DNA of 64,000 nucleotides, taken from assembly GCF_000335475.2 (NCBI RefSeq), contig NZ_ANAH02000049.1, positions 1 through 64,000 on the forward strand, written 5' to 3'. Below the pieces are notes generated by a model. It had not been told where the DNA came from and ran no database searches. It saw only the letters and a program-made list of their open reading frames with translations. The position numbers were made by a program, and so were the translations under genes. This DNA comes from Cystobacter fuscus DSM 2262. GTDB lineage: Bacteria > Myxococcota > Myxococcia > Myxococcales > Myxococcaceae. Positions 36,631-45,500 of the stretch are shown here, piece after piece. Every line of letters starts with the position of its first letter. Positions within the stretch are counted from its first letter, which is position 1.

Positions 36631-38055
36631 ATGACCGACCGCGTCCGCCCCTACCTCTTCTACGATACGGCGATCTCCATCTGCTCCACCTGCTACCAGC
36701 GCGTCGAGGGGAAGATCCTCTTCGCCGACGGCAAGGTGCTGCTGCAGAAGCGCTGCCCGCGCCATGGCTTCGAGCGGGTGCTGCTGGCGGACGACGTGGA
36801 CTACTACAAGCGCTCCCGGGAGATCTTCATCAAGCCCCCCGAGCAGCCGCTGCGCTACAACACGCCCATCCGCTACGGGTGCCCGTACGACTGCGGCCTG
36901 TGTCCGGACCACGAGCAACACAGCTGCCTGACGCTGGTGGAGCTGACGGACCACTGCAACCTGCGCTGCCCCATCTGCTACGCCGAGAGTGGTCCGGAGC
37001 GGCAGACCCACCGCTCCTTCGAGAAGGTGGTGTCCATGTTGGACGCCGTGGTGGCCAACGAGGGCGAGCCGGACGTGGTGCAGCTCAGCGGCGGCGAGCC
37101 CACCCTGCACCCGGACTTCTTCCGCATCCTCGAGGAGGCGCGGGCCCGGCCCATCCGCCACCTGATGGTGAACACCAACGGCATCCGCATCGCCAAGGAC
37201 GAGGCCTTCGCCGAGAAGCTGGCCACCTACCGCAAGGGATTGGAGGTCTACCTCCAGTTCGACTCCCTCGAGCGCGAGCCACTCATGGCCCTGCGCGGCG
37301 CGGATCTGCGCTCGGTGCGGCAACAGGCGCTCGAGCGCCTCAACGCGCTGGACGTGAGCACCACGCTGGTGGTGACGCTGAAGAAGGGGCTCAACGACGG
37401 GGAGATCGGCCGCATCCTCGACTTCGCGGTCCAGCAGCCCTGCGTGCGCGGCGTCACCTTCCAACCCGTGCAGGAGGCCGGTCGGCTCGAGGGGTATGAT
37501 CCCGCGAGGGACCGTCTGACCCTGACGGAGGTGCGGCGGCGCATCCTCGAGCAGACGCGGCTGTTCTCGCCGGAGGATCTCATCCCCGTGCCCTGCCATC
37601 CGGACAGCCTGTGCATGGGCTACGCCCTCAAGCACGAGGGCCAGGTGGTGCCGCTCACCCGCTTCGTGCCCCCGGAGCTGCTGGTGGAGGGCGGCCGCAA
37701 CACCATCGTCTACGAGAAGGACACGGACCTGCAGAAGCGGCTCTTCCAGCTCTTCTCCACCAACCACTCCCCCCAGTCCTCCTCGCGCAGCCTGTCGGAT
37801 CTGCTGTGCTGTCTGCCCCAGGTCCAGGTGCCCGGGGAGCTCACCTACCGCAACGTCTTCCGGGTCCTCATCATGCAATTCATCGATGCCCAGGCCTTCG
37901 ACCTGCGCAGCGTCAAGAAGAGCTGCGTGCACATCGCCCATCCGGACGGGCGCATCATCCCCTTCGACACCTACAACCTCTTCTACCGGGATGACTTGGA
38001 GCGCACGCGGCTGGCGCCCCTGCGCGAGGCCCTCACCGCGGCGGGCCTGGCATGA
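36631..38055 (+). CDS. Tetraether-synthase-like (MJ0619/Tes family) radical SAM protein
   Basis: 474 residues. The N-terminus has Cys18-x2-Cys21 and Cys42-x2-His45, a small metal-binding knuckle. Next comes CPYDCGLC (Cys84, 88, 91) with Cys99, and then the radical SAM motif CNLRCPIC (Cys109, 113, 116). SAM-binding SGGEPT is at 153-158. The C-terminal part ends CVHIAHPDGRIIPFDTYN. This N-terminal C-x-x-C ... CP.D/CGLCP-x-H-x2-HxC ... C-N-L-R-C-P-I-C layout is the arrangement of the MJ0619/Tes radical SAM proteins, which form C-C bonds between lipid tails in archaea and have bacterial relatives linked to membrane-spanning lipids (established for archaeal Tes). In this window it sits between an Lgt-like membrane enzyme and a small membrane protein. 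Lipid tail chemistry is an inference. Confidence 0.85.
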   Translation: MTDRVRPYLFYDTAISICSTCYQRVEGKILFADGKVLLQKRCPRHGFERVLLADDVDYYKRSREIFIKPPEQPLRYNTPIRYGCPYDCGLCPDHEQHSCLTLVELTDHCNLRCPICYAESGPERQTHRSFEKVVSMLDAVVANEGEPDVVQLSGGEPTLHPDFFRILEEARARPIRHLMVNTNGIRIAKDEAFAEKLATYRKGLEVYLQFDSLEREPLMALRGADLRSVRQQALERLNALDVSTTLVVTLKKGLNDGEIGRILDFAVQQPCVRGVTFQPVQEAGRLEGYDPARDRLTLTEVRRRILEQTRLFSPEDLIPVPCHPDSLCMGYALKHEGQVVPLTRFVPPELLVEGGRNTIVYEKDTDLQKRLFQLFSTNHSPQSSSRSLSDLLCCLPQVQVPGELTYRNVFRVLIMQFIDAQAFDLRSVKKSCVHIAHPDGRIIPFDTYNLFYRDDLERTRLAPLREALTAAGLA

Positions 38056-38378
38056 GCTCCCAAGGAGAGTCCAACCCCGGCCAGATCGTGCTGTGGACGC
38101 TGCTCGGCGTCGGCTACTACATCCTCATCGATGCGGCCTTCTGGGGCCTGTACTACGTGGTGGACAGCAACTTCCGGTCGATGATCCCACTGATGCTCGG
38201 CCTGTTCGTCGCGCCCGGGCTGGGTTACTTGATGGCCGTGCAGGGGGACGACCCCGTCGAGAAGCAAGACAAGCGCAAGGGCCTCCTCATCGCCCTGCCA
38301 CTCTTCTATGGCCTGTTCTGTCTGGCGCCGATCGCCATCTGCGGCGGCATCCTCTTGAGTGGAAGCAAGTTGCATTGA
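38052..38378 (+). CDS. Small membrane protein coupled to the radical SAM gene
   Basis: 108 residues, ATG overlapping the radical SAM stop by four bases (ATGA). Hydrophobic segments lie at about 11-35 (IVLWTLLGVGYYILIDAAFW), 45-62 (MIPLMLGLFVAPGLGYL) and 78-102 (LLIALPLFYGLFCLAPIAI). A charged loop EKQDKRKG separates the second and third. There is no recognised family. Tight coupling suggests it belongs with the Lgt-like and radical SAM genes, perhaps as a membrane anchor. Confidence 0.75.
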   Translation: MSSQGESNPGQIVLWTLLGVGYYILIDAAFWGLYYVVDSNFRSMIPLMLGLFVAPGLGYLMAVQGDDPVEKQDKRKGLLIALPLFYGLFCLAPIAICGGILLSGSKLH

Positions 38379-38394
38379 GAAGGTTTCTCCTCGC

Positions 38395-39597
38395 ATGACG
38401 CCCACCGAACGCCTCTACTTCGCCGACCCCTTCCTCTCCCACTTCACCGGGCGCGTGCTCGCCCATGGCACGTGGAGCGGCGCGCCCTCCGTGGTGCTCG
38501 ATCGCACCGCCTTCTACCCCGAGGCCGGCGGCCAGATGGCCGACCGGGGAGTGCTCGGGGGCCATGCCGTGCGCGACGTGCAGGTGGATGACGCGGGCGT
38601 CGTCCATCACCTGCTGGAGCTGCCCGAGGGCGCCTCGCTCCCCGCCCCCGGCGCCGAGGTGTCCGGCGACATCGACCGCGCGCGCCGCCGCATCCACATG
38701 GCGCTGCACACCGGCCAGCACATGCTCTCCAGCGCGCTGGTGGAGGTGGCCGGGGCGCACACCGTGTCCGCGCGGCTGGGGGAAACGGTGTGCACCATCG
38801 ACGTGGACCTGGAGGTGCTCGACGAGCGGCGCGTCGCCGAGGCCGAGGCCCGGGTCAACGCCCTCATCGACGAGGACGTGCCCATCCGCGCCTTCTTCCC
38901 CACGCCCGAGGAGCTCGCCGCCCTGCCCCTGCGCCGCGCCCCCAAGGTGACGGACAACATCCGCGTCATCCACATCCAGGGCTTCGACGCGTCGCCCTGC
39001 GGGGGCACGCACTGCACGCGCTCGGGGCAGGTGGGGATGGTGCGCGTGCTGGGCGTGGAGCGCTACAAGGGCAAGGGCCGCGTCCTCTTCTCCGCGGGCG
39101 GCCGGGCCCGGAGCGAGCTGTGGCAGGAGGCCGCCGCCCTGCGCGCGCTCGGCCGGAGCTTGTCCTGTGGCCCGCTCGACGTGTCCGGCTCCGTGGAGCG
39201 GCTGCGCCGGGATTTGACGGACGTGCGCGAGGCCCTGGGCGCGGCGCGCGCGAAGCTCGCCGAGCACACCGCCGCGGGACTCGCCGCGCAACTGGAGCGC
39301 TCCGCCGACGCGCGCGTGGTGGCGGTGCTCGAGGGGGCCTCACCCGAGGAGCTGCGGTCCGTGGCCGCGCGGCTCACCCAGCGTCCCGACGCCGTGGTGC
39401 TGCTCGCCAACCGGACCCCCGAGGGCCTGTCCGTGCTCATCACCCGGGGCAGCGGCGCCTCCTTCGGTTGTGGTGCCTTCCTCAAGCGCGCCGCCGAGGC
39501 CGCGGGGGGACGTGGAGGGGGCCGGCCCGAACATGCCGAGGGACGTCTGCCAGCGCACACCGACTGGCCCACCCTGGTGGCGACGTTACTCGCGTAG
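38395..39597 (+). CDS. AlaX-type alanyl-tRNA editing protein with DHHA1 domain
   Basis: 400 residues starting MTPTERLYFADPFLSHFTGR. The editing-domain motif HTGQHMLS (His105, His109) and the second zinc-ligand block ASPCGGTHC (Cys202, His206) match the AlaRS editing domain. A long coiled-coil-like linker and a DHHA1-type C-terminal domain follow (FGCGAFLKRAAEAAGGRGGG), as in long AlaX proteins. It hydrolyses mis-acylated Ser-tRNA-Ala in trans. The ATG at 38395 lies 17 bp after the preceding gene. Confidence 0.92.
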   Translation: MTPTERLYFADPFLSHFTGRVLAHGTWSGAPSVVLDRTAFYPEAGGQMADRGVLGGHAVRDVQVDDAGVVHHLLELPEGASLPAPGAEVSGDIDRARRRIHMALHTGQHMLSSALVEVAGAHTVSARLGETVCTIDVDLEVLDERRVAEAEARVNALIDEDVPIRAFFPTPEELAALPLRRAPKVTDNIRVIHIQGFDASPCGGTHCTRSGQVGMVRVLGVERYKGKGRVLFSAGGRARSELWQEAAALRALGRSLSCGPLDVSGSVERLRRDLTDVREALGAARAKLAEHTAAGLAAQLERSADARVVAVLEGASPEELRSVAARLTQRPDAVVLLANRTPEGLSVLITRGSGASFGCGAFLKRAAEAAGGRGGGRPEHAEGRLPAHTDWPTLVATLLA

Positions 39598-39641
39598 GCA
39601 CCGCGTCACACGCCCGGTGTGGGCCGCCCGACGCGGGTGTT

Positions 39642-39672
39642 AACGGGGCCCTAGAATCCGGCGGGCCCCGTT
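39642..39672 (+). terminator. Hairpin after the AlaX-type gene
   Basis: AACGGGGCCC (39642-39651) pairs perfectly with GGGCCCCGTT (39663-39672) across 11 nt, 45 bp after the stop codon and 67 bp before the sensor kinase. Confidence 0.6.
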
Positions 39673-39738
39673 CACTTCCTGGCGCTGGCCCGAAAGGGCA
39701 GCACGCCGCGGAGCCGCCGACCTGTCACCCTCGCGCGC

Positions 39739-42153
39739 ATGGACCTCCTCACGGAGTCACACGGTGTCACGCCGTCCCCCCGGATCGAGCACCTCCTCGA
39801 GGCCGCCACGGATGGAGTGCTCGCGCTCGACACCGAAGGGCGCGCCCTGTACCTCAACGCCAGCGCCGAGCGCATCCTCGGCCGCGCTCGCGCCGAGTTG
39901 CTCGGGCACCCCTTGTGGTCATGGCTGCCGCGGCTGGAGGGCACGGAGTTCGGCCGGGCCTGCCAGCGCGCGCTCACACAGGGCCTGCCCTCCACGGTGG
40001 AGGAGTACTTCGCCCCCCTGGGCGCCTGGGTGCAGGCGCGGGTGTCCTCCTCCCCGGAGGGGGTGCTCGTCTTGCTGCGCGACGTGACCCCGCTCAACCA
40101 GGTGGAGGCGGAGTACGCGAGCCTGCACGCGCTCGTGGCGAGCGCCCCCGCGGTGGCCTTCGTGACGCGCGGGCCCGAGCACGTCTTCGTGCTCTCCAAC
40201 GCGCGCCACCGCAAGCTCCAGGGGGGACGGGAGGTGCTGGGACAGACGGCGCGCGAGGCCCTGCGCGAGCCCCAGGGCCAGAGCCTGTTGGAGGTGTTGG
40301 ATCGCGTGTACCGCACCGGCATCGCGCTCGTGCTGGAGCAGGTGCCACTGCCGGTGCAGAGCGACGAGGGCCCCTGGGAGGAGCGTCTCTTCCACCTCAC
40401 CTGCCAGCCGCTGCGCGACCTGGCCGGGTGCGTGGAGGGCGTGACGGTGTTCGCCTTCGACGTGACGGAGTTGGTGCGCGCGCGCTGGCGGGCGGAGCGG
40501 CTGGCCGAGGAGTTGAGCCTGAGCGAGGTGCGCTTCCGCTCGCTCGTGATGGCCACCTCCACCCTGCTGTGGACGACGGACGCCACGGGCCACTTCCGCG
40601 AGGACTTCCCCACCTGGAGCGCCTTCACGGGGCAGGACTACGACAGGTGGCGCAATGGCTCCGGGTGGTGGGACGCCATCCATCCCGAGGACCGGGACCG
40701 GGCCACGGCGGCGTGGCAGCGCGCCTTCGCCACGCGGGGCCTGTTCGAGGCGGAGTACCGGCTGCGCCGCGCCGATGGCACCTACACGCCGGTGGTGTCG
40801 CGCGGCGTGCCCGTGCTGGAGCTGGACGGCTCGGTGCGCGAGTGGGTGGGCTCCATCACCGACATCACCGCGCAGCGCCGCGCGCGCCAGGCGCTCGAGC
40901 TGCTCACCGAGGCGAGCACCGCGCTGGCCTCCACGTGGGAGCTGCGCCCGGCCATGGAGCACCTCACCCACTGTCTGGTGCCCCGGCTCGCCGAGTGGTG
41001 TGGCGTCTTCCTTCACGACGAAGCGGGCCCGGGTGAGGGCCCTCGAACCGGCCCCGGAGAGCGCGTGGCCTTCAGCGACGTGGATCCGCGGCGCGCCCTG
41101 CGGCTGCGCCATGCGGGCCCGAGCGTCCATGCGCCGATGATGCAGGGGCCGTGGCCCCACGGGCGGGCGGAGTCCTTCCCCGCGCTCACCGAGCAGGCGC
41201 TCGCCGCGGAGCCGGACGAGGCCCGGCGGGAGCTGCTGCGGGCCTTCGTGGGCCTGCGGGGCATGGCCGTGCCCATCACCGTCAAGGGGCGGCACCGGGG
41301 CGTGCTGGTGCTCGCGGCGGGCGAGAGCTACCGGCCCTACGACGCCGACGATCTCCAGCTCGCCGGGGAGCTCGCGCATCGGGCCGCCACCATCCTGGAG
41401 CACGTGCGCCTCTTCGAGCTGGCGCGCCAGGCGCGCGACCGGGCCGAGGAGGCCAACCGCGCCAAGGACGAGTTCCTCGCCACCGTCAGCCACGAGTTGC
41501 GCACGCCGCTCACCGCCATCCTCGGGTGGACGAACATCCTGCGCACCACGCCGCTGCCGCCGGACAAACAGGAGCGCGCCCTGGAGACGGTGGAGCGCAG
41601 TGCGCGCGCCCAGGCGCAGATCGTGGATGATCTGCTGGACATCTCCCGCATCGTCGCCGGACGGATGCGCCTGGAGTTGCAGCCGGTGGACCCGGGCGCC
41701 GTGGTGGAGGCGGTGCTCGACGTGGTGCGTCCAGCCGCGGCCGCGCGCGACATCCACCTGGAGCCCCTGCTGGAGCCGGACGTGGGCCTCGTGCGGGGAG
41801 ATGCCCAGCGGCTGCAACAGGTGGCGTGGAACCTGTTCACCAACGCCATCAAGTTCACCCCGCCCGGAGGCCGGGTGACGGTGCGGCTGCGGCGCGTGGA
41901 GTCCTTCGTGGAGCTGGAGGTGCGCGACTCCGGCCAGGGCATCTCCCCCACCTTCCTCCCCCACCTCTTCGAGCGCTTCCAGCAGGCCGACGGCAGCACC
42001 ACCCGCCGCTACGGCGGGCTGGGCCTGGGGTTGTCCATCGTGCGCCACCTGGTGGAGTTGCAGGGCGGCACCGTCCAGGCCCACAGCGAGGGCGAGGGCC
42101 AGGGCGCCTGCTTCACCGTCAGGCTGCCCGCTCGCCCACTCAAGGTGGATTGA
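39739..42153 (+). CDS. PAS/GAF sensor histidine kinase (cytoplasmic)
   Basis: 804 residues, no membrane segment. Domains in order: a PAS at about 15-115 (EAATDGVLALDTEGRALYLN), a second PAS at about 130-255, and a third PAS/PAC at about 270-390 (LLWTTDATGHFREDFPTWSA, then FEAEYRLRRADGTYTPVVSR). A GAF-like region follows at about 400-565. The kinase core has H-box VSHELRTPLTAIL (His585), N-box NLFTNAIKFTP, G1 DSGQGI and G2 YGGLGLGLSIVRHLVE. No receiver domain is present, so it is a classical soluble kinase signalling to a regulator elsewhere. The GAF and PAS domains may sense redox or a small ligand. It is transcribed alone. Confidence 0.94.
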   Translation: MDLLTESHGVTPSPRIEHLLEAATDGVLALDTEGRALYLNASAERILGRARAELLGHPLWSWLPRLEGTEFGRACQRALTQGLPSTVEEYFAPLGAWVQARVSSSPEGVLVLLRDVTPLNQVEAEYASLHALVASAPAVAFVTRGPEHVFVLSNARHRKLQGGREVLGQTAREALREPQGQSLLEVLDRVYRTGIALVLEQVPLPVQSDEGPWEERLFHLTCQPLRDLAGCVEGVTVFAFDVTELVRARWRAERLAEELSLSEVRFRSLVMATSTLLWTTDATGHFREDFPTWSAFTGQDYDRWRNGSGWWDAIHPEDRDRATAAWQRAFATRGLFEAEYRLRRADGTYTPVVSRGVPVLELDGSVREWVGSITDITAQRRARQALELLTEASTALASTWELRPAMEHLTHCLVPRLAEWCGVFLHDEAGPGEGPRTGPGERVAFSDVDPRRALRLRHAGPSVHAPMMQGPWPHGRAESFPALTEQALAAEPDEARRELLRAFVGLRGMAVPITVKGRHRGVLVLAAGESYRPYDADDLQLAGELAHRAATILEHVRLFELARQARDRAEEANRAKDEFLATVSHELRTPLTAILGWTNILRTTPLPPDKQERALETVERSARAQAQIVDDLLDISRIVAGRMRLELQPVDPGAVVEAVLDVVRPAAAARDIHLEPLLEPDVGLVRGDAQRLQQVAWNLFTNAIKFTPPGGRVTVRLRRVESFVELEVRDSGQGISPTFLPHLFERFQQADGSTTRRYGGLGLGLSIVRHLVELQGGTVQAHSEGEGQGACFTVRLPARPLKVD

Positions 42154-42511
42154 GTCCAGTCAGCGTGCTCACCACATACACCCCCCCTTGATGTCACGTC
42201 GCGCCAGGAATTCCAGACTCGCGCGGATGTCTGACATTCTTTTCCCAGAAGTTGTTAATTCAAAATCCCCTCCGGGCATCCGTGTTGGATTTCTCCTGCC
42301 CGAGGGGAGGGGCGGCTTCTTTTCAACGCTTCATCTGTGTATCATCGGCCTCCGCCGTGAACGCGGAAGGTCCAGGAGTTCCCGTCCCGACTGGACTCGG
42401 GTGGACGCTTCGCTTCGTGGCGTTCCACGCAGCTCCGGTCCAGGTGCTCACGGATGGGCACCCGCCGGCCCTCTCCTCGATGCAGTCACGTAGTCCGGTG
42501 GAGTGAAACCC
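42154..42511. promoter_or_regulatory. 358-bp gap before the dockerin-protease operon, with an imperfect hairpin
   Basis: The gap holds an AT-rich patch (42236-42300) and a hairpin CCCCTCCGGGCA (42267-42278) with TGCCCGAGGGG (42297-42307), one base short of perfect. It lies 114 bp after the kinase stop and may terminate it or form part of the protease leader. No clear promoter boxes were found. Confidence 0.4.
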
Positions 42512-45500
42512 ATGTCCATGCCGTGGCCTCGCTGGCCCCTGCTCCTCGCCTCGTTGGTGGCGGGGCCTTCCCTGGCGGCGGGCGGAAGACTCGCCTCCGT
42601 CTCCCCAACCACCCTGCTCCAGTTGCGCGCCCGTGAACCCTCGCGCGCGGCGGAGTCGCTCTCGCTGTTGAAGGCCCAGAGCGGACAGCTCGGTCTGAGC
42701 GGGCGGGATGAGTTCCGCATGTCGAGCGTCCAGACGGACAGCTTCGGCCTCACGCATACCCGCTTCCAGCAGTTGCACGAGGGCATTCCGGTATGGGGCG
42801 CCGTGGCCATCACCCACCTGGATCCCTCCGGCCGCGGCCTGACGGTGACGAAGGAAGGCGTGCGCCCGCATATCCGCGTGAGCACGCGTCCCGTGGTGGA
42901 CGCGGCGAGCGCGGCGGCCCTGGCCCTGCTCGAGGTGCGCCCGCTCGGTCTGCCCACGAAGCAGCCTGGCACCCAGCTCGTCATCTATCCCGAGGTGAAG
43001 CGCGTGGGTCCTCCGGTCGGCAAGCGCCGCCTGCGGCTCAACGCGGAGGACATCCAGGAGGAGGTGGTGGGCTACCGCCTCGCCTGGCACGTGCACACCG
43101 TGCTGGACAACACCCAGGACGGTGTCAAGCAGACGGACTTCCTGCTCGATGCCCGCACGGGTAGGGTCCTCAAGCGGTGGAACTCGCTGCAGACGGCGTC
43201 CGCGGTGGGAACGGGCCGCTCGCAATACAGCGGCGACGTGAAGCTCGACGTCTTCCAGAAAGCGGACGGCAGCTACGAGCTGCGTGACACGACGCGCACC
43301 TATGGCGAGGGCCTGCGCACGTACGACGTCAATCACGCCGACATCTACAACGGCGAGAAGCCGTCACCCGTGCTGTACCAGGACAAGGACAACCTCTGGG
43401 GTGACGGGCAGAACTTCGATCCGAGCGCCGACACCCTGAGCGAGAACGGCCAGACGGCGGCCGTGGACGCGCACTTTGGCCTGCAGGCCACGTGGGACTA
43501 CTACCAGAAGATCCACAACCGCTTCGGCATCGACAACGCGGGCACGCCGACCTTCAACTACGTGCACGTCGGCGCGGGCATGGACAATGCCTTCTGGGAC
43601 GGCGACTGCTTCTGCATGAACTACGGCGACGGCACCTATCCGGAACCGTATGGCTTCAAGTCCGTGGTGTCGCTCGACGTCGCGGGCCACGAGCTGAGCC
43701 ACGGCGTCATGTCCCAGACCGCCGCGCTCATCTACTCGGGGGAGCCCGGCGGACTGAACGAGGCCAACTCCGACATCTTCGGCACCATGACGGAGTTCTG
43801 GGTCCGCGGCGGCCAGGGCGACACCATTGGTGACACGGGCGGCGACTGGACCATCGGCGAGCAGCTCAGCGACTCCCCGTTGCGTTATATGTACAAGCCG
43901 AGCCTGGACGGCGCCAGCGAGGACGCCTGGTCTCCTGGCCTCGACGCCATCGACGTCCACTACAGCAGTGGCCCGATGAACCGCGCCTTCTTCTTCCTGT
44001 CCCAGGGCGCGCAATCGGCGGCGACGCCGAATGACTACTCGAGCCGGTACCTGCCCGACGGCATGACGGGCATCGGCAACGACAAGGCGGCGGCCATCTG
44101 GTACCGCGCCATCACCGCCTACCTGACCCCCGCCAGCAACTACGTGGCGGCCCGCACGGCCTCGCTCCGGGCGGCGGCGGATCTCCACGGCAGCGGCTCC
44201 CAGGAGTATCGCGCCGTGCAGAACGCCTTCGCCGCCATCAACGTGGGCTACAGCGCGAGCACCTATGACGATCTCACGCCGCCCACGGCGACCCTGAGCC
44301 TGGCGGGCAGCGCGCCCATGCTGCGCTTCAACGCGGTGGCCGCGGACAACATCGGCGTGACGCGCGTGGAGTTCTATGTCGACGGCGTCCTCACGAGCAG
44401 CGACGACACGCAGCCCTTCGCGCTCAGGCTCGACACCACCCAGGTGGACCCTGGCACGCACCAGGTGGTGGCCAGGGCCATCGATCTGGCCGGCAACGCG
44501 GGCGCTTCGGCTCCCATCGGCTTCACCGTGACCCAGAGCTTCTCGCAGCTCCTGCACGATCCTGGCTTCGAGAAGGGCGGAGAGGACTGGGTCCAGGAGC
44601 CGGCGGACAGCGACTATCCCATCATCGTCTATTCCTCCACCCGGGCCCATACGGGCTATGGCTACGCCGTCTTCAACGGCTACGGCTCGAGCGCCGTGGA
44701 CCGCATCTCCCAGCAGGTCACCCTCCCCGCCGATACCCAGACGGCCGCGTTGACCTTCTATCTCACCGTCCTCACCGATGACCTCGGCACCCAGGCCCAG
44801 GACACCCTGGCGGTGCAGGTGCGTGACACCCAGGGCAACCTGCTCGAGCAGCCCGCGAGCTGGTCCAACGTCGACTCGACGCTCGGCTGGGTGCAGGTGA
44901 GTCTCGATCTGACCCGGTTCGCGGGCCAGACGGTGCAGTTGCACTTCGTGGGCACCGAGAACGACGATGGTTTCGCCAGCCTGTTCCAGCTCGATGACCT
45001 CGCGCTGCGGGTCCTCACCCGCCCCGACACCGAGACGCCGTTCGTGAGGGCCGGCGTCGCGACCGACCCGGAGAGCGGCCGGGTGGCCTTGCTGGGACAC
45101 GTGTGGGACAACGGCTTCGTCAATGCCGTCGAGCTGTTCGTGGATGGCGCGTCGCAGGGCTCCGTGTCCACGACGTTCGCGAAGACCCTGAGCGCCGGCG
45201 CGCTGGGAGATGGCCTCCACGCGCTCGTGGTCAAGACCACGGACGCGGCGGGCAACACGAGCACGTCCGATCACTATCCGTTCTACGTCGAGCGCGCCCG
45301 CGGGCAGGTGGTGCAGAACCCCGACTTCGAACTCTATGACCCCGATAAGAATCATGCCGAAGGGTGGACCCTCGAGACGCCGTACCCCGAGAGCAACGGC
45401 GTCCTCGAGAACTTCCTCCTGGCGTATTCAGGATGGAACCTCGTCCTGTTCGGCCACGACGATGGCCCCAACACGTCGACCCTGAGGCAGACCGTCACCC

